Positions 50,533-58,599 of a stretch of DNA of 64,000 bases are shown here, in pieces; position 1 is the first letter of the stretch, and each line of letters begins with the position of its first letter. This stretch comes from an uncultured Prevotellaceae bacterium (GTDB lineage Bacteria > Bacteroidota > Bacteroidia > Bacteroidales > Bacteroidaceae), in the NCBI GenBank assembly GCA_937877625.1, contig CALFJG010000047.1:14246-78245 (forward strand). Direction: 5' to 3'. The notes beneath the pieces were generated by a model, which made no database searches, was not told the DNA's origin, and saw only the letters and a list, made by a program, of their open reading frames with translations. A program made the position numbers and the translations under genes.

Positions 50533-51570
50533 AGGAACATAGACTTCAAGGCGGTGTCCCATATTAAACACGCGATACATCTCCTCCCACGTTGTGCCGC
50601 TCTGTTCTTGAATGATGCGGAAGAGCGGTGGAATGGGGAAGAGGTTGTCTTTTACCACGCGGCAATCCTCGCCTACAAAGTGTAGCACTTTAGTCTGAGC
50701 ACCACCGGTGCAGTGTACCATACCGTGAATGAGGGGGCGCATCTCGTTGAGCATCGTTTTTACTACCGGTGCATAAGTCCTGGTGGGGCTTAACACGAGT
50801 TGGCCTGCTGTGAGAGGTGTGCCAGGAACGGGTGTGTTGAGACGTAAGCTACCGCTATATACCAGCTCATCGGGCATAGCGGGGTCGTAACTCTCAGGAT
50901 ATTGTAGGGCGAGTGTCTTGCCGAATACATCGTGGCGTGCCGAGGTGAGGCCGTTGCTGCCCATACCGCCGTTGTAGCTCTTTTCGTAGGTGGCTTGCCC
51001 GGTAGATGAGAGGCCTACGATGACATCGCCGGGGCGGATGCGAGCATTGTCTATCACATCTTTGCGGCGCATACGGCAGGTCACCGTGCTGTCAACAATA
51101 ATGGTTCGCACGAGGTCGCCCACGTCTGCCGTTTCGCCTCCTGTGGCATAGATGCCGATGCCTATGTCGCGAAGCCACTGCAAGAGTTCGTCGGTGCCTT
51201 CAATGATGGCGCGTATCACTTCGCCGGGGATAAGGCGTTTGTTGCGGCCAATGGTGCTACTAACCAAGATACCGTCCACGGCACCCACACAGAGCAAATC
51301 GTCGGTGTTCATCACGAGTGCGTCTTGTGCAATGCCTCGCCAGACACTCAGGTCGCCCGTTTCGCGCCAATAGCAATAGGCCAGCGAGGATTTCGTGCCA
51401 GCACCGTCGGCGTGCATAATGTTGCAATAGGCCTCATCGCCGCCGAGAATGTCGGGAATGATTTTACAAAAGGCGCGCGGATAAAGCCCTTTGTCAATGT
51501 GTCGGATAGCGGCGTGAACGTCCTCTTTAGCAGCACTTACGCCGCGAAGCATATAGCGTTCGTTGGCCAT
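50404..51570 (-). CDS. purM: phosphoribosylformylglycinamidine cyclo-ligase (AIR synthase), Bacteroidota type
   Basis: Closes the imidazole ring of purines, FGAM plus ATP to AIR. The 388-residue protein is longer than E. coli PurM, as in this phylum. Seen are IMHADGAGTKSSLAYCYWRETGD, AQDALVMNTDDLLCVGAVDGILVSSTIGRNK, YATGGETADVGDLVRTIIVD, VIVGLSSTGQATYE, HGMVHCTGGAQTKVLHF and the C-terminal FNMGHRLEVYV. Its start overlaps the lemA stop by one base (TAATG). The last 42 codons lie within the 267-bp direct repeat. Confidence 0.95.
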   Translation of the reverse strand: MANERYMLRGVSAAKEDVHAAIRHIDKGLYPRAFCKIIPDILGGDEAYCNIMHADGAGTKSSLAYCYWRETGDLSVWRGIAQDALVMNTDDLLCVGAVDGILVSSTIGRNKRLIPGEVIRAIIEGTDELLQWLRDIGIGIYATGGETADVGDLVRTIIVDSTVTCRMRRKDVIDNARIRPGDVIVGLSSTGQATYEKSYNGGMGSNGLTSARHDVFGKTLALQYPESYDPAMPDELVYSGSLRLNTPVPGTPLTAGQLVLSPTRTYAPVVKTMLNEMRPLIHGMVHCTGGAQTKVLHFVGEDCRVVKDNLFPIPPLFRIIQEQSGTTWEEMYRVFNMGHRLEVYVPAEAAEQVIAISQHYGIDSQVIGHIDNGARSLFIKSEAGEFSY

Positions 51571-52163
51571 TAGTCAAAACTTACGGAAGGAGCACTCTGA
51601 GCATTGGCATCGGCTTCAAACTTGGCTTTCGTTTGGAAGCCAAACATACCGGCGAGTATGTTGCCGGGGAAGCGGCGTACCTTGAGGTTGTATTCCTCTA
51701 CTACTTTGTTAAAGTCGTCGCGCGCCTTGTTGATACGGTTCTCTGTGCCTTCAAGCTGAGCTTGTAAGTCTTTGAATTGCTCGCTGGCTTTAAGGTCGGG
51801 ATACTGTTCCTGCACCATCATCAGACGGCCTAATGCCTGTGAAAGTTCGCCCTGCGCAGCCTGAAACTCTTGGAGCTTTTCAGGGGTTAGATTGTTGGGA
51901 TCTACTGTGATTTGTGTAGCACGTGCGCGAGCATTGATAACGCCTTCGAGTGTCTCTTGTTCGTGTTTGGCATAGCCTTTTACAGTGCTTACAAGGTTTG
52001 GGATAAGGTCGGCACGGCGTTGATACTGGCTCTGAACGTTTGCCCAAGCCGTAGTGGTAGGCTCCTCCATTTCTATGATGCCGTTGTATGTGCTGACGCA
52101 CCACAAAATAATTACTAACACCAAGCCACCGCCAATGAGTAGGCCTAAATTTGATTTCTTCAT
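51570..52163 (-). CDS. lemA: LemA family protein
   Basis: A 197-residue membrane-anchored helical protein. Residues 6-25 form one transmembrane segment (LGLLIGGGLVLVIILWCVSTYN); the remainder is a long helical bundle (QYQRRADLIPNLVSTVKGYAKHEQETLEGVINARARAT), the LemA signature, with RRFPGNILAGMFGFQTKAKFEA near the end. Its function is unclear, but LemA genes usually adjoin TPM-domain genes, as here (46 bp after the TPM gene). It is translationally linked to purM. Confidence 0.95.
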   Translation of the reverse strand: MKKSNLGLLIGGGLVLVIILWCVSTYNGIIEMEEPTTTAWANVQSQYQRRADLIPNLVSTVKGYAKHEQETLEGVINARARATQITVDPNNLTPEKLQEFQAAQGELSQALGRLMMVQEQYPDLKASEQFKDLQAQLEGTENRINKARDDFNKVVEEYNLKVRRFPGNILAGMFGFQTKAKFEADANAQSAPSVSFD

Positions 52164-52209
52164 AGTTTGTTATTTTTTTGTTTTGTTATAATCTTCTGTG
52201 GTGAGATGC

Positions 52210-53133
52210 TTAGAACCTCCCTCCGGCTCCGCCGCCTCCGAACGAGCCGCCTCCGAACGAGCCGCCACGAAAACCGCCGCCACTGCTCCAGCTGCGGCTA
52301 CTGGCTGCGCCCGCCGCCGCCGCTGCTGCACTGTCGGCGATGTTTACTTTTTCTGTTGTCGTAAGTACGTTACCGCACTTGGGGCAAACGTATGTCACTT
52401 CGTAGGTTTTCACCGCGCCAATATGCGAGATAAGTGTGCGGCTTTGTGTCTTCATAAAGGCTTTGCACCGCGGGCATTTCTTCCGACCAAAATAGGCAGC
52501 GGCTCCCATACCTAAGCCCAACGCGCCAATAACGCCCAATGCTCCACTGAGGTCGTCATCGCTCTCTTCTTCGAAATTTGTGAACTCAGCATATTCGGGG
52601 GCTTCTTTGAGAATGCCATACACCACCTTTGCGGCGGCTACCATTGCTCTGCCCCACTGTTGTTCTTTGAGATAGGGGAGCATTACACGGTTGCCGATGC
52701 GATTGCACACGGCATCGGGCAGGATGCCCTCAAGCCCCTTGCCGGGGAAGATGCGCCACTCGCGATCGACGACACTAATAACAACGAGCAAACCATTGTC
52801 GGTGCCTTTCTTGCCGAAGCCATATTTGGTGAAGAGGGAGTCGCCCCAGGCATATACATCGCCGCCGGCCACACGACCCACACACACACACACCATTTCT
52901 ATGCCGAACTGGTCGCGTAACGCATAAGAGATAACGTCAAGCGTATCTACATCTTCGCTTGACATCGCCTCGTCGGGATTGACCGTGTAGTTTAAGGAGT
53001 TGATGAGTTGTGGCATCGGTAGTTCATCTACCGTCCAAGCGTGAATGGTGTCGGGAAAAGAAACGGCGATTTGTGCCGCTGCGGGTATGATATATAAAAG
53101 GAGGGAAAAAAGCGAGGAAAGGAGAAAACGCAT
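52210..53133 (-). CDS. TPM-domain membrane protein, YgcG-like
   Basis: A 307-residue protein: signal peptide (FLLSSLFSLLLYIIPAAA), an extracytoplasmic TPM domain (residues 28-185, FPDTIHAWTVDEL, IVLISVVDREWRIFPGKGLEGILPDAVCNRIG), a transmembrane helix (ALGVIGALGLGMGAAAYFG) and a cytoplasmic zinc ribbon (CPRCKAF...YVCPKCGN). The C-terminus is Gly/Ser-rich (GGGFRGGSFGGGSFGGGGAGG). The TPM fold is a phosphatase-like domain often linked to photosystem or membrane protein quality control. It heads the TPM-lemA-purM operon. Confidence 0.9.
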   Translation of the reverse strand: MRFLLSSLFSLLLYIIPAAAQIAVSFPDTIHAWTVDELPMPQLINSLNYTVNPDEAMSSEDVDTLDVISYALRDQFGIEMVCVCVGRVAGGDVYAWGDSLFTKYGFGKKGTDNGLLVVISVVDREWRIFPGKGLEGILPDAVCNRIGNRVMLPYLKEQQWGRAMVAAAKVVYGILKEAPEYAEFTNFEEESDDDLSGALGVIGALGLGMGAAAYFGRKKCPRCKAFMKTQSRTLISHIGAVKTYEVTYVCPKCGNVLTTTEKVNIADSAAAAAAGAASSRSWSSGGGFRGGSFGGGSFGGGGAGGRF

Positions 53134-53162
53134 AATTGATAGAATACCGTTGGTTGCCCGTG

Positions 53163-53170
53163 CAAAAATA
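53163..53170 (-). promoter_or_regulatory. -7 box of the TPM-lemA-purM operon
   Basis: TATTTTTG on the minus strand, giving a leader of about 24 nt before the ATG at 53133. Confidence 0.5.
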
Positions 53171-53251
53171 CGCGTTATTTCTGAAAAGTGTAGATACTCT
53201 CGTTGAGTTTTTGGCGTATATTGTGCAAAAAGGGAGTAATAGGCTACATCT

Positions 53252-54046
53252 TTATTGTCTTGAGGCTTGTCGCCGAATTTCAGCCAGTACTATGGCGGTG
53301 GCAACAGCCACGTTAAGGCTCTCGCTGCTTTCGTTTGCCGGGGCGAAGCGCGGAATGGAGAGTCGTGAGCTGCAAAGGGCTTCTATCTCGTGCCTTATTC
53401 CGTTGCCCTCGTTGCCCATAACAATTACGGCGGGGCGAGCTACGTGGCTCTCAAAGAGATTGTTGCCCTGCATAAATGTGCCGTAGATTGTTGCTCCTTC
53501 GTTGGTCAGGTGTGTGAGTGTGGCTCGTAGGTTGGTATATATTACTTTTACACGTCCTAAGGCACCCATTGTGGCCTGCACTACTTTTGGCGCGAAACAG
53601 TCGGCGGTGTCGGTGGAAGCGTATATGGTGCGTATGCCCATCCAGTCGGCGGTGCGAAGGATAGTGCCGAGGTTGCCAGGATCTTGCACGCCGTCGAGTG
53701 CCAGAGCGATGTCGGCAAGCGGAGGAAGATTTGTTGTTTGTGTGGGTTTTTCAAAGACGGCCAAAACGTCTTGCGGCGACTGAAGTAGCGACAGGCGGTG
53801 TAAATCTGCCCGGTGGGTTACGCGCCGGCACTCCATATTATATATATAGTAGCCTGCCGAGACATCTGTGGTGACCAATAGTCGGCACGGGAAGTGGTGC
53901 ATCAGTTCGCCTACCACCTTAGGCCCTTCGGCGAGGAACAATCCCATAGCATCGCGATTTTTCTTTTGCGAAAGGCTGCGAATAAGTTTGCCCTCGGCTT
54001 TTGTCAGGGGGGTGAGCGACGGAGTAGGGGAGGCGTTGTGGTTCAT
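53252..54046 (-). CDS. SpoU/TrmH-family RNA 2'-O-methyltransferase
   Basis: A 264-residue SPOUT methyltransferase acting on rRNA or tRNA. The N-terminal substrate-binding part (LTKAEGKLIRSLSQKKNRDAMGLFLAEGPKVVGEL) precedes the catalytic domain with ALDGVQDPGNLGTILRTADWMG, AVIVMGNEGNGI and a C-terminal knot SIPRFAPANESSESLNVAVATAIVLAE. The exact target is unknown; RlmB and TrmH are both possible. The ATG at 54046 overlaps the radical SAM gene's stop by 4 nt. Confidence 0.92.
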   Translation of the reverse strand: MNHNASPTPSLTPLTKAEGKLIRSLSQKKNRDAMGLFLAEGPKVVGELMHHFPCRLLVTTDVSAGYYIYNMECRRVTHRADLHRLSLLQSPQDVLAVFEKPTQTTNLPPLADIALALDGVQDPGNLGTILRTADWMGIRTIYASTDTADCFAPKVVQATMGALGRVKVIYTNLRATLTHLTNEGATIYGTFMQGNNLFESHVARPAVIVMGNEGNGIRHEIEALCSSRLSIPRFAPANESSESLNVAVATAIVLAEIRRQASRQ

Positions 54047-55038
54047 TGTACGGAGTAGGCTAATTTCTTGGTGACGCTGTGCGTGGATTTCTCTTCTTTC
54101 GGCTTTTTCCCGAGTAGCAGACGTAGCAAGTCGCCAAACGACAAGCGCGGCAAGGTGGCCTGCTGGCCTCGACCCGGTTCTATATTGAGGTAGGTGAGCT
54201 CCTGTAAAGCTTCGGACAACGGCGCGGCGGGTGCGTCTAAGTGTTCCAGGTCGGCTTTTGTCGGCATCAGCACGGTCACCCCTTGCGCTTTGAGGGTTTT
54301 TGCCAAGGGTGTAAGTAGGGTGTCGTAGCGCGCCTTGATAGTGGTGAGTGAGAAGTCCGTCCACTGGCTCTCGCCAATCTTCTGCACCGGGCGCAGTTGC
54401 ACCACTGTAGCAGGTAGGCGTCTGAGTAAGTCGGGCAACAAGTTGAGCTCATCGGTGTTGGCAGAGTTCATTGTGTAGTTTAAGCGTATGACCAGTGCGG
54501 GGTGTGTGCGCTTTGCTTCGGCTAACAGAGCCACTAATTCCTCAAAGCGTGCGAACGAGGCACCGGGCATCATCGCTTCGTAGGTGGTGGGGGTAAGGCC
54601 ATGGAGCGAGAGTGTCACCTCGTCTAAGCCGGCGGCAAGGAGGTCGGCAAGAAGTGTCTTAGTGAGCAGCTGACCATTAGTAGTCAGTGAGACGTATGGC
54701 ACACTGTGTTGCTTTGCGCGCGCCACAACGGTTGTCAGTTGTCTGAAAAGCGTAGGTTCTGCGCCGCATCCTATTTGCAGTTTCAGTGCGTGCGGGAATA
54801 AACGCTCCGCCACGGTGTCCAGTTCCGCTTCGTCTATTATTCCGTGGAGTTCCTTGCGACGGCTCTCATCGCTAAAGTAGCACATACGGCAGCGCAAGTT
54901 ACAAGCCAGCACCGGGTCGAGGAAGATGCCTATGTACCTACGTCCGCTTACCGATAGAAGCCACGCACCCAAAAGCCGAAGCCTCTCACTACGCACTACC
55001 GCCATACGGCGTAATAACTGATAGGGATTAACGTTCAT
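54043..55038 (-). CDS. radical SAM protein with SPASM-like architecture
   Basis: A 331-residue iron-sulfur enzyme. DPVLACNLRCRMC carries C46, C50 and C53 for the [4Fe-4S] cluster. The barrel shows LQIGCGAEPTLF, YVSLTTNGQLLT and EVTLSLHGLTPTTYEAMMPG. The C-terminal region is basic. It resembles uncharacterised Bacteroidales radical SAM proteins; the substrate is unknown. I chose the ATG at 55038, because a -7 box TACTTTTG ends 5 nt before it, which predicts a leaderless transcript. Confidence 0.88.
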   Translation of the reverse strand: MNVNPYQLLRRMAVVRSERLRLLGAWLLSVSGRRYIGIFLDPVLACNLRCRMCYFSDESRRKELHGIIDEAELDTVAERLFPHALKLQIGCGAEPTLFRQLTTVVARAKQHSVPYVSLTTNGQLLTKTLLADLLAAGLDEVTLSLHGLTPTTYEAMMPGASFARFEELVALLAEAKRTHPALVIRLNYTMNSANTDELNLLPDLLRRLPATVVQLRPVQKIGESQWTDFSLTTIKARYDTLLTPLAKTLKAQGVTVLMPTKADLEHLDAPAAPLSEALQELTYLNIEPGRGQQATLPRLSFGDLLRLLLGKKPKEEKSTHSVTKKLAYSVQ

Positions 55039-55043
55039 CGCTG

Positions 55044-55051
55044 CAAAAGTA
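55044..55051 (-). promoter_or_regulatory. -7 box abutting the radical SAM gene start codon
   Basis: TACTTTTG on the minus strand, then CAGCG, then ATG at 55038. Confidence 0.5.
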
Positions 55052-55149
55052 CGAAAAACCTTTCGCGCCGCTATGATGTAAGACACTCAAACAAACGCCC
55101 GAAATACAAGAAATGATAAACCCACTCCGAGCGATACAAAGATTTTCTC

Positions 55150-55157
55150 TATCTTTG
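55150..55157 (+). promoter_or_regulatory. -7 box of proS
   Basis: TATCTTTG fits TAnnTTTG. The leader would be about 33 nt. Confidence 0.55.
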
Positions 55158-55195
55158 CACCCCGTAAATCGCAAATAAAGCAACAGAACAAGCGT

Positions 55196-56680
55196 ATGGC
55201 AATTGAATTAAAGAACCTCACAAAGCGTGCGGACAACTATTCCGCTTGGTATAACGAACTCGTAGTCAAGGCTGACCTTGCCGAACAATCCGATGTGCGT
55301 GGCTGTATGGTTATTAAGCCTTATGGCTACGCTATTTGGGAGAAGATACAACAGTCGCTCGACCGTCGTTTTAAGGAAACGGGCGTGCAGAATGTATATT
55401 TCCCGATGCTTATCCCCAAGTCGTTTCTTTCCAAAGAGGCCGACCACGTTGAAGGCTTTGCAAAGGAGTGTGCCGTAGTGACGCACTATCGTTTGAAGAA
55501 TGCCAGCGATGGTAGCGGTGTGGTGGTTGACCCCGAGGCGAAGCTTGAGGAGGAACTCATTATTCGCCCTACGAGCGAGACCACGATTTGGAACACTTAT
55601 CGCAAGTGGATACACTCCTGGCGCGACCTGCCGGTACTCTGCAACCAGTGGTGCAATGTGATGCGCTGGGAGATGCGCACCCGTTTGTTTCTGCGTACGA
55701 GCGAGTTTCTTTGGCAAGAAGGCCACACCGCTCACGCCACACGCGAGGAAGCCGAGGCGCGTGCTAAGCAAATGATACGTTTGTATGCCGACTTCGTGGA
55801 AAACGAGATGGCCATACCCCTTGTGGTTGGCGTGAAGAGCGAAACGGAGCGCTTTGCCGGTGCGCTCGACACCTACACCATAGAGGCTATGATGCAAGAC
55901 GGCAAAGCCTTGCAGAGCGGCACGAGCCACTTCCTCGGCCAGAACTTCGGCAAGGCTTTTGACGTGCAGTTTGTTGACAAGGAAAACAAGCTTGACTTCG
56001 CCTGGGCTACCTCTTGGGGCGTGAGTACCCGCTTGATGGGTGCACTGATTATGACACACAGCGACGACAACGGCCTCGTCCTCCCGCCGAACCTCGCACC
56101 CATACAAGTAGTCATCGTGCCAATATATAAAGGCGATGATGAGCGCACCGCCTTTGATGAGAAGCTCCAGGCTCTGGCCGACAGCCTGCGCTGCCGCGGG
56201 CTGAGTGTCAAGTATGACAATGCCGACAACAAACGCCCCGGCTTTAAGTTTGCCGACTACGAACTCAAGGGCGTGCCCGTGCGCCTCGTGATGGGGCGGC
56301 GCGACCTGCAGAACGGTACTATAGAAGTGATGCGCCGCGACACGTTGGAGAAAGAAACCGTTGCCATACAAGGCATTGAAGAGCGCGTAGAGACTCTCCT
56401 CGCCGACATACAAAAGAACATCTTCACCAAAGCCAAAACCTTCCTTGATGCACATATCTTCCCCTGCGACAACTACGACGAGTTCAAAGCACGGGTGAAA
56501 GACGGCGGATTCTTCCTCTGCCCCTGGGACGGCACGGCCGAGACCGAAGCCAAAATCAAAGACGACACACAGGCCACCGTGCGATGCATACCTTTCGATA
56601 GCGACCAAAGCAATCCCGGTATCGATATGGTTAGCGGCAAACCCGCTGTTTGTCGTGCCATTATCGCACGTAGCTATTAG
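55196..56680 (+). CDS. proS: prolyl-tRNA synthetase, archaeal/eukaryal-like short type
   Basis: Charges tRNA-Pro with proline. The 494-residue class II synthetase lacks the large editing insertion of the E. coli type. Motif 1 is VYFPMLIPKS, motif 2 is RPTSETTIWNTYRKWIHSWRDLPVLCNQWCNVMRWEMRTRLFLRTSEFLWQEGHTAH, and motif 3 is AWATSWGVSTRLMGALIMTHSDDNGLVLPPNLAP. The anticodon-binding domain has VVIVPIYKGDD and RPGFKFADYELKGVPVRLVMG. The C-terminal zinc-type domain ends ARSY. It is monocistronic, with its own promoter and a following hairpin. Confidence 0.97.
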   Translation: MAIELKNLTKRADNYSAWYNELVVKADLAEQSDVRGCMVIKPYGYAIWEKIQQSLDRRFKETGVQNVYFPMLIPKSFLSKEADHVEGFAKECAVVTHYRLKNASDGSGVVVDPEAKLEEELIIRPTSETTIWNTYRKWIHSWRDLPVLCNQWCNVMRWEMRTRLFLRTSEFLWQEGHTAHATREEAEARAKQMIRLYADFVENEMAIPLVVGVKSETERFAGALDTYTIEAMMQDGKALQSGTSHFLGQNFGKAFDVQFVDKENKLDFAWATSWGVSTRLMGALIMTHSDDNGLVLPPNLAPIQVVIVPIYKGDDERTAFDEKLQALADSLRCRGLSVKYDNADNKRPGFKFADYELKGVPVRLVMGRRDLQNGTIEVMRRDTLEKETVAIQGIEERVETLLADIQKNIFTKAKTFLDAHIFPCDNYDEFKARVKDGGFFLCPWDGTAETEAKIKDDTQATVRCIPFDSDQSNPGIDMVSGKPAVCRAIIARSY

Positions 56681-56686
56681 AAGTAG

Positions 56687-56770
56687 TTGAAGGAGTTAAG
56701 GGGTTAAGCCGTTCGGCTGGTCAATAGTTTTCAGACTGTATGGCAGCGGCTTAACTCCTTAACTCCTTAA
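56687..56770 (+). terminator. long hairpin after proS
   Basis: AAGGAGTTAAGGGGTTAAG (from 56690) pairs with CTTAACTCCTTAACTCCTT (to 56768), one wobble, loop 35 nt. The arms repeat GGAGTTAA and TTAACTCC. It may act as a terminator, or as an attenuator before the nuclease gene. Confidence 0.55.
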
Positions 56771-56791
56771 CGATGTCAAGCAAACACGTTT

Positions 56792-58495
56792 ATGAAGCAC
56801 CTTTTGCTCTTTCTTTTTTCTTTTCTTGCCTTGCAGGGAACGGCTCAAGTACCTTCGGGCTACTACAAGCAAGCCGATGGCAAGAGCGGCTACAACCTAA
56901 AGACAGCCCTTTGCACGATAATTACCACAGGCCATACGCAGGTGGGCTACGACAATCTTTGGACGGTCTATAAGACCACCGATGTACGTGCCGACGGCTA
57001 TCTTTGGGATATGTATAGCGATATGACCAATTTCTCTACAGAGAAGCCCAGTGGCAGCTACACCGCTGAAGGCGACGTGGCCAACCGCGAACACTCATTT
57101 CCTAAGAGTTGGTGGGGCGGAAGCAAGGCTATTCAGTATTCCGATGCTATGCACGTGGTACCTGTTGACGGTTATGTCAACAACCGCCGTAGCAACTATC
57201 CCTACGGCGAGACAAGTAGCCCCACCTATACCTCCCACGGCGGCTTTAGCAAACTCGGCCCTTGCGACCGCGCCATAGGCTACAGCGGCACCGTTTTTGA
57301 GCCCAACGATGAGTACAAAGGTGATTTTGCACGCATCTACTTCTATATGGCTACGCGCTATCAAAACGAGATAGCCTCGTGGAGCAGCCCGATGCTTGCA
57401 GGCAACAGCGACAGCGTTTATACCAAGTGGGCACTCACCATGCTTATGCGCTGGGCGGCGCAAGACCCCGTGAGCCAAAAGGAGATAGACCGCAACAACG
57501 CTGTATATAAAGCACAGGGCAACCGCAACCCCTTTGTGGACTTCCCCGGATTGGAGCAATACGTATGGGGCAGCAAGCGCGACACCCCGTTGCGTATCGC
57601 CGGATATACCTTCCCCGACGACGACACCCCCGGCGATGAGCCGCCTGCCGCGCCAGTCTTCTCTATTGAGGGCGGCAGCGTGATGCAATATACCACTGTT
57701 TCTATCACCTCTCCCGACGAACTGCCTCTACACTACACCACCGATGGCACGACGTGGCAGGAAGCCGACACGCCGCTGCGACTGAGCATCGACGAGGATG
57801 TAACCATCAGTGCCTTTTGTGAACAGCACGGACTACAGAGCGACACCGTCGTATATGCCTTTACTGTTGTTCCCATAGAGCAGCCCAACAGCAATGTTTT
57901 CACGCTGATAACCGATGTAAGCGACCTCGTGGCAGGCAGTTACTATCTCATAGTGAACGAGAGCAAGCAAATGGCACTCGGTCAGGCAAGCAAAGACGTG
58001 CGAAGCAACGTAGCGGTGGATATCAGCGAAAACACCATAATACTTACAGACGATGCCACACAGCAGCCCACCGTGCTGCAACTCGTGCGCTCGGGCGACT
58101 TCTTTTCCTTCTTCATACCGACGGAGCAAGCCTATCTCGCCCTCGTGTCCGATGCCAATAGCCTAAAGACCACCGATGATGTTACCGAGGACGGGGCGCA
58201 GTGGACGATTTCGTTCAGCGGAAGCACTGCCACGATAACCAACCGAAGGTACGACACACGCTACATCTGCTACAACAGTTCTTCGCCCCGCTTTGCCGCT
58301 TATAAGAGCAGTAGCCGCCAACAGCCCGTAGCACTCTATCGCGAGCAACAGACACCGACCGCCCTACACGCGCTACACCCAAACCAGCAAAATGCCGTGG
58401 AGATTTATCGCTTAGATGGCCGACGTGTAACACCCACCTGCCCCTTGCCTGCAGGTATCTATATCATAGGCGGCAGGAAAGTACTCGTAAAATAA
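56792..58495 (+). CDS. secreted endonuclease I family protein with C-terminal sorting tail
   Basis: A 567-residue exported nuclease. After a signal peptide (LLLFLFSFLALQGTAQ), residues 22-270 form the endonuclease I domain with the beta-beta-alpha metal motif NREHSFPKSWW (H101) and SDAMHVVPVDGYVNNRRSNYPYG. A chitobiase-type domain follows (APVFSIEGGSVMQYTTVSITSPDELPLHYTTDGT), then a beta-rich domain. The tail YRLDGRRVTPTCPLPAGIYIIGG...LV resembles a type IX sorting signal. It probably degrades extracellular DNA for nucleotides. The start at 56792 is preferred over 56773 because it precedes the signal peptide. Confidence 0.9.
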   Translation: MKHLLLFLFSFLALQGTAQVPSGYYKQADGKSGYNLKTALCTIITTGHTQVGYDNLWTVYKTTDVRADGYLWDMYSDMTNFSTEKPSGSYTAEGDVANREHSFPKSWWGGSKAIQYSDAMHVVPVDGYVNNRRSNYPYGETSSPTYTSHGGFSKLGPCDRAIGYSGTVFEPNDEYKGDFARIYFYMATRYQNEIASWSSPMLAGNSDSVYTKWALTMLMRWAAQDPVSQKEIDRNNAVYKAQGNRNPFVDFPGLEQYVWGSKRDTPLRIAGYTFPDDDTPGDEPPAAPVFSIEGGSVMQYTTVSITSPDELPLHYTTDGTTWQEADTPLRLSIDEDVTISAFCEQHGLQSDTVVYAFTVVPIEQPNSNVFTLITDVSDLVAGSYYLIVNESKQMALGQASKDVRSNVAVDISENTIILTDDATQQPTVLQLVRSGDFFSFFIPTEQAYLALVSDANSLKTTDDVTEDGAQWTISFSGSTATITNRRYDTRYICYNSSSPRFAAYKSSSRQQPVALYREQQTPTALHALHPNQQNAVEIYRLDGRRVTPTCPLPAGIYIIGGRKVLVK

Positions 58496-58546
58496 GAGGT
58501 GTTCTATCAAGAAGGATTTATGTTCTTCCTTTGGCCGACCGCTATT

Positions 58547-58577
58547 TTTGAATAATCCTTCGGTTTGCGTAATTTTG
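58547..58577 (+). promoter_or_regulatory. promoter of mutS2
   Basis: TTTG (58547-58550), a 19-nt spacer, TAATTTTG (58570-58577): a complete consensus promoter. Start near 58583, leader about 17 nt. Confidence 0.75.
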
Positions 58578-58599
58578 CAGTCTGAAAAGAATAGTAACG

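Noticed and set aside
55208..56608. 466-codon open frame antisense to proS
   Set aside because: It mirrors proS codon usage and encodes no recognisable domain; proS motifs are unmistakable on the other strand.
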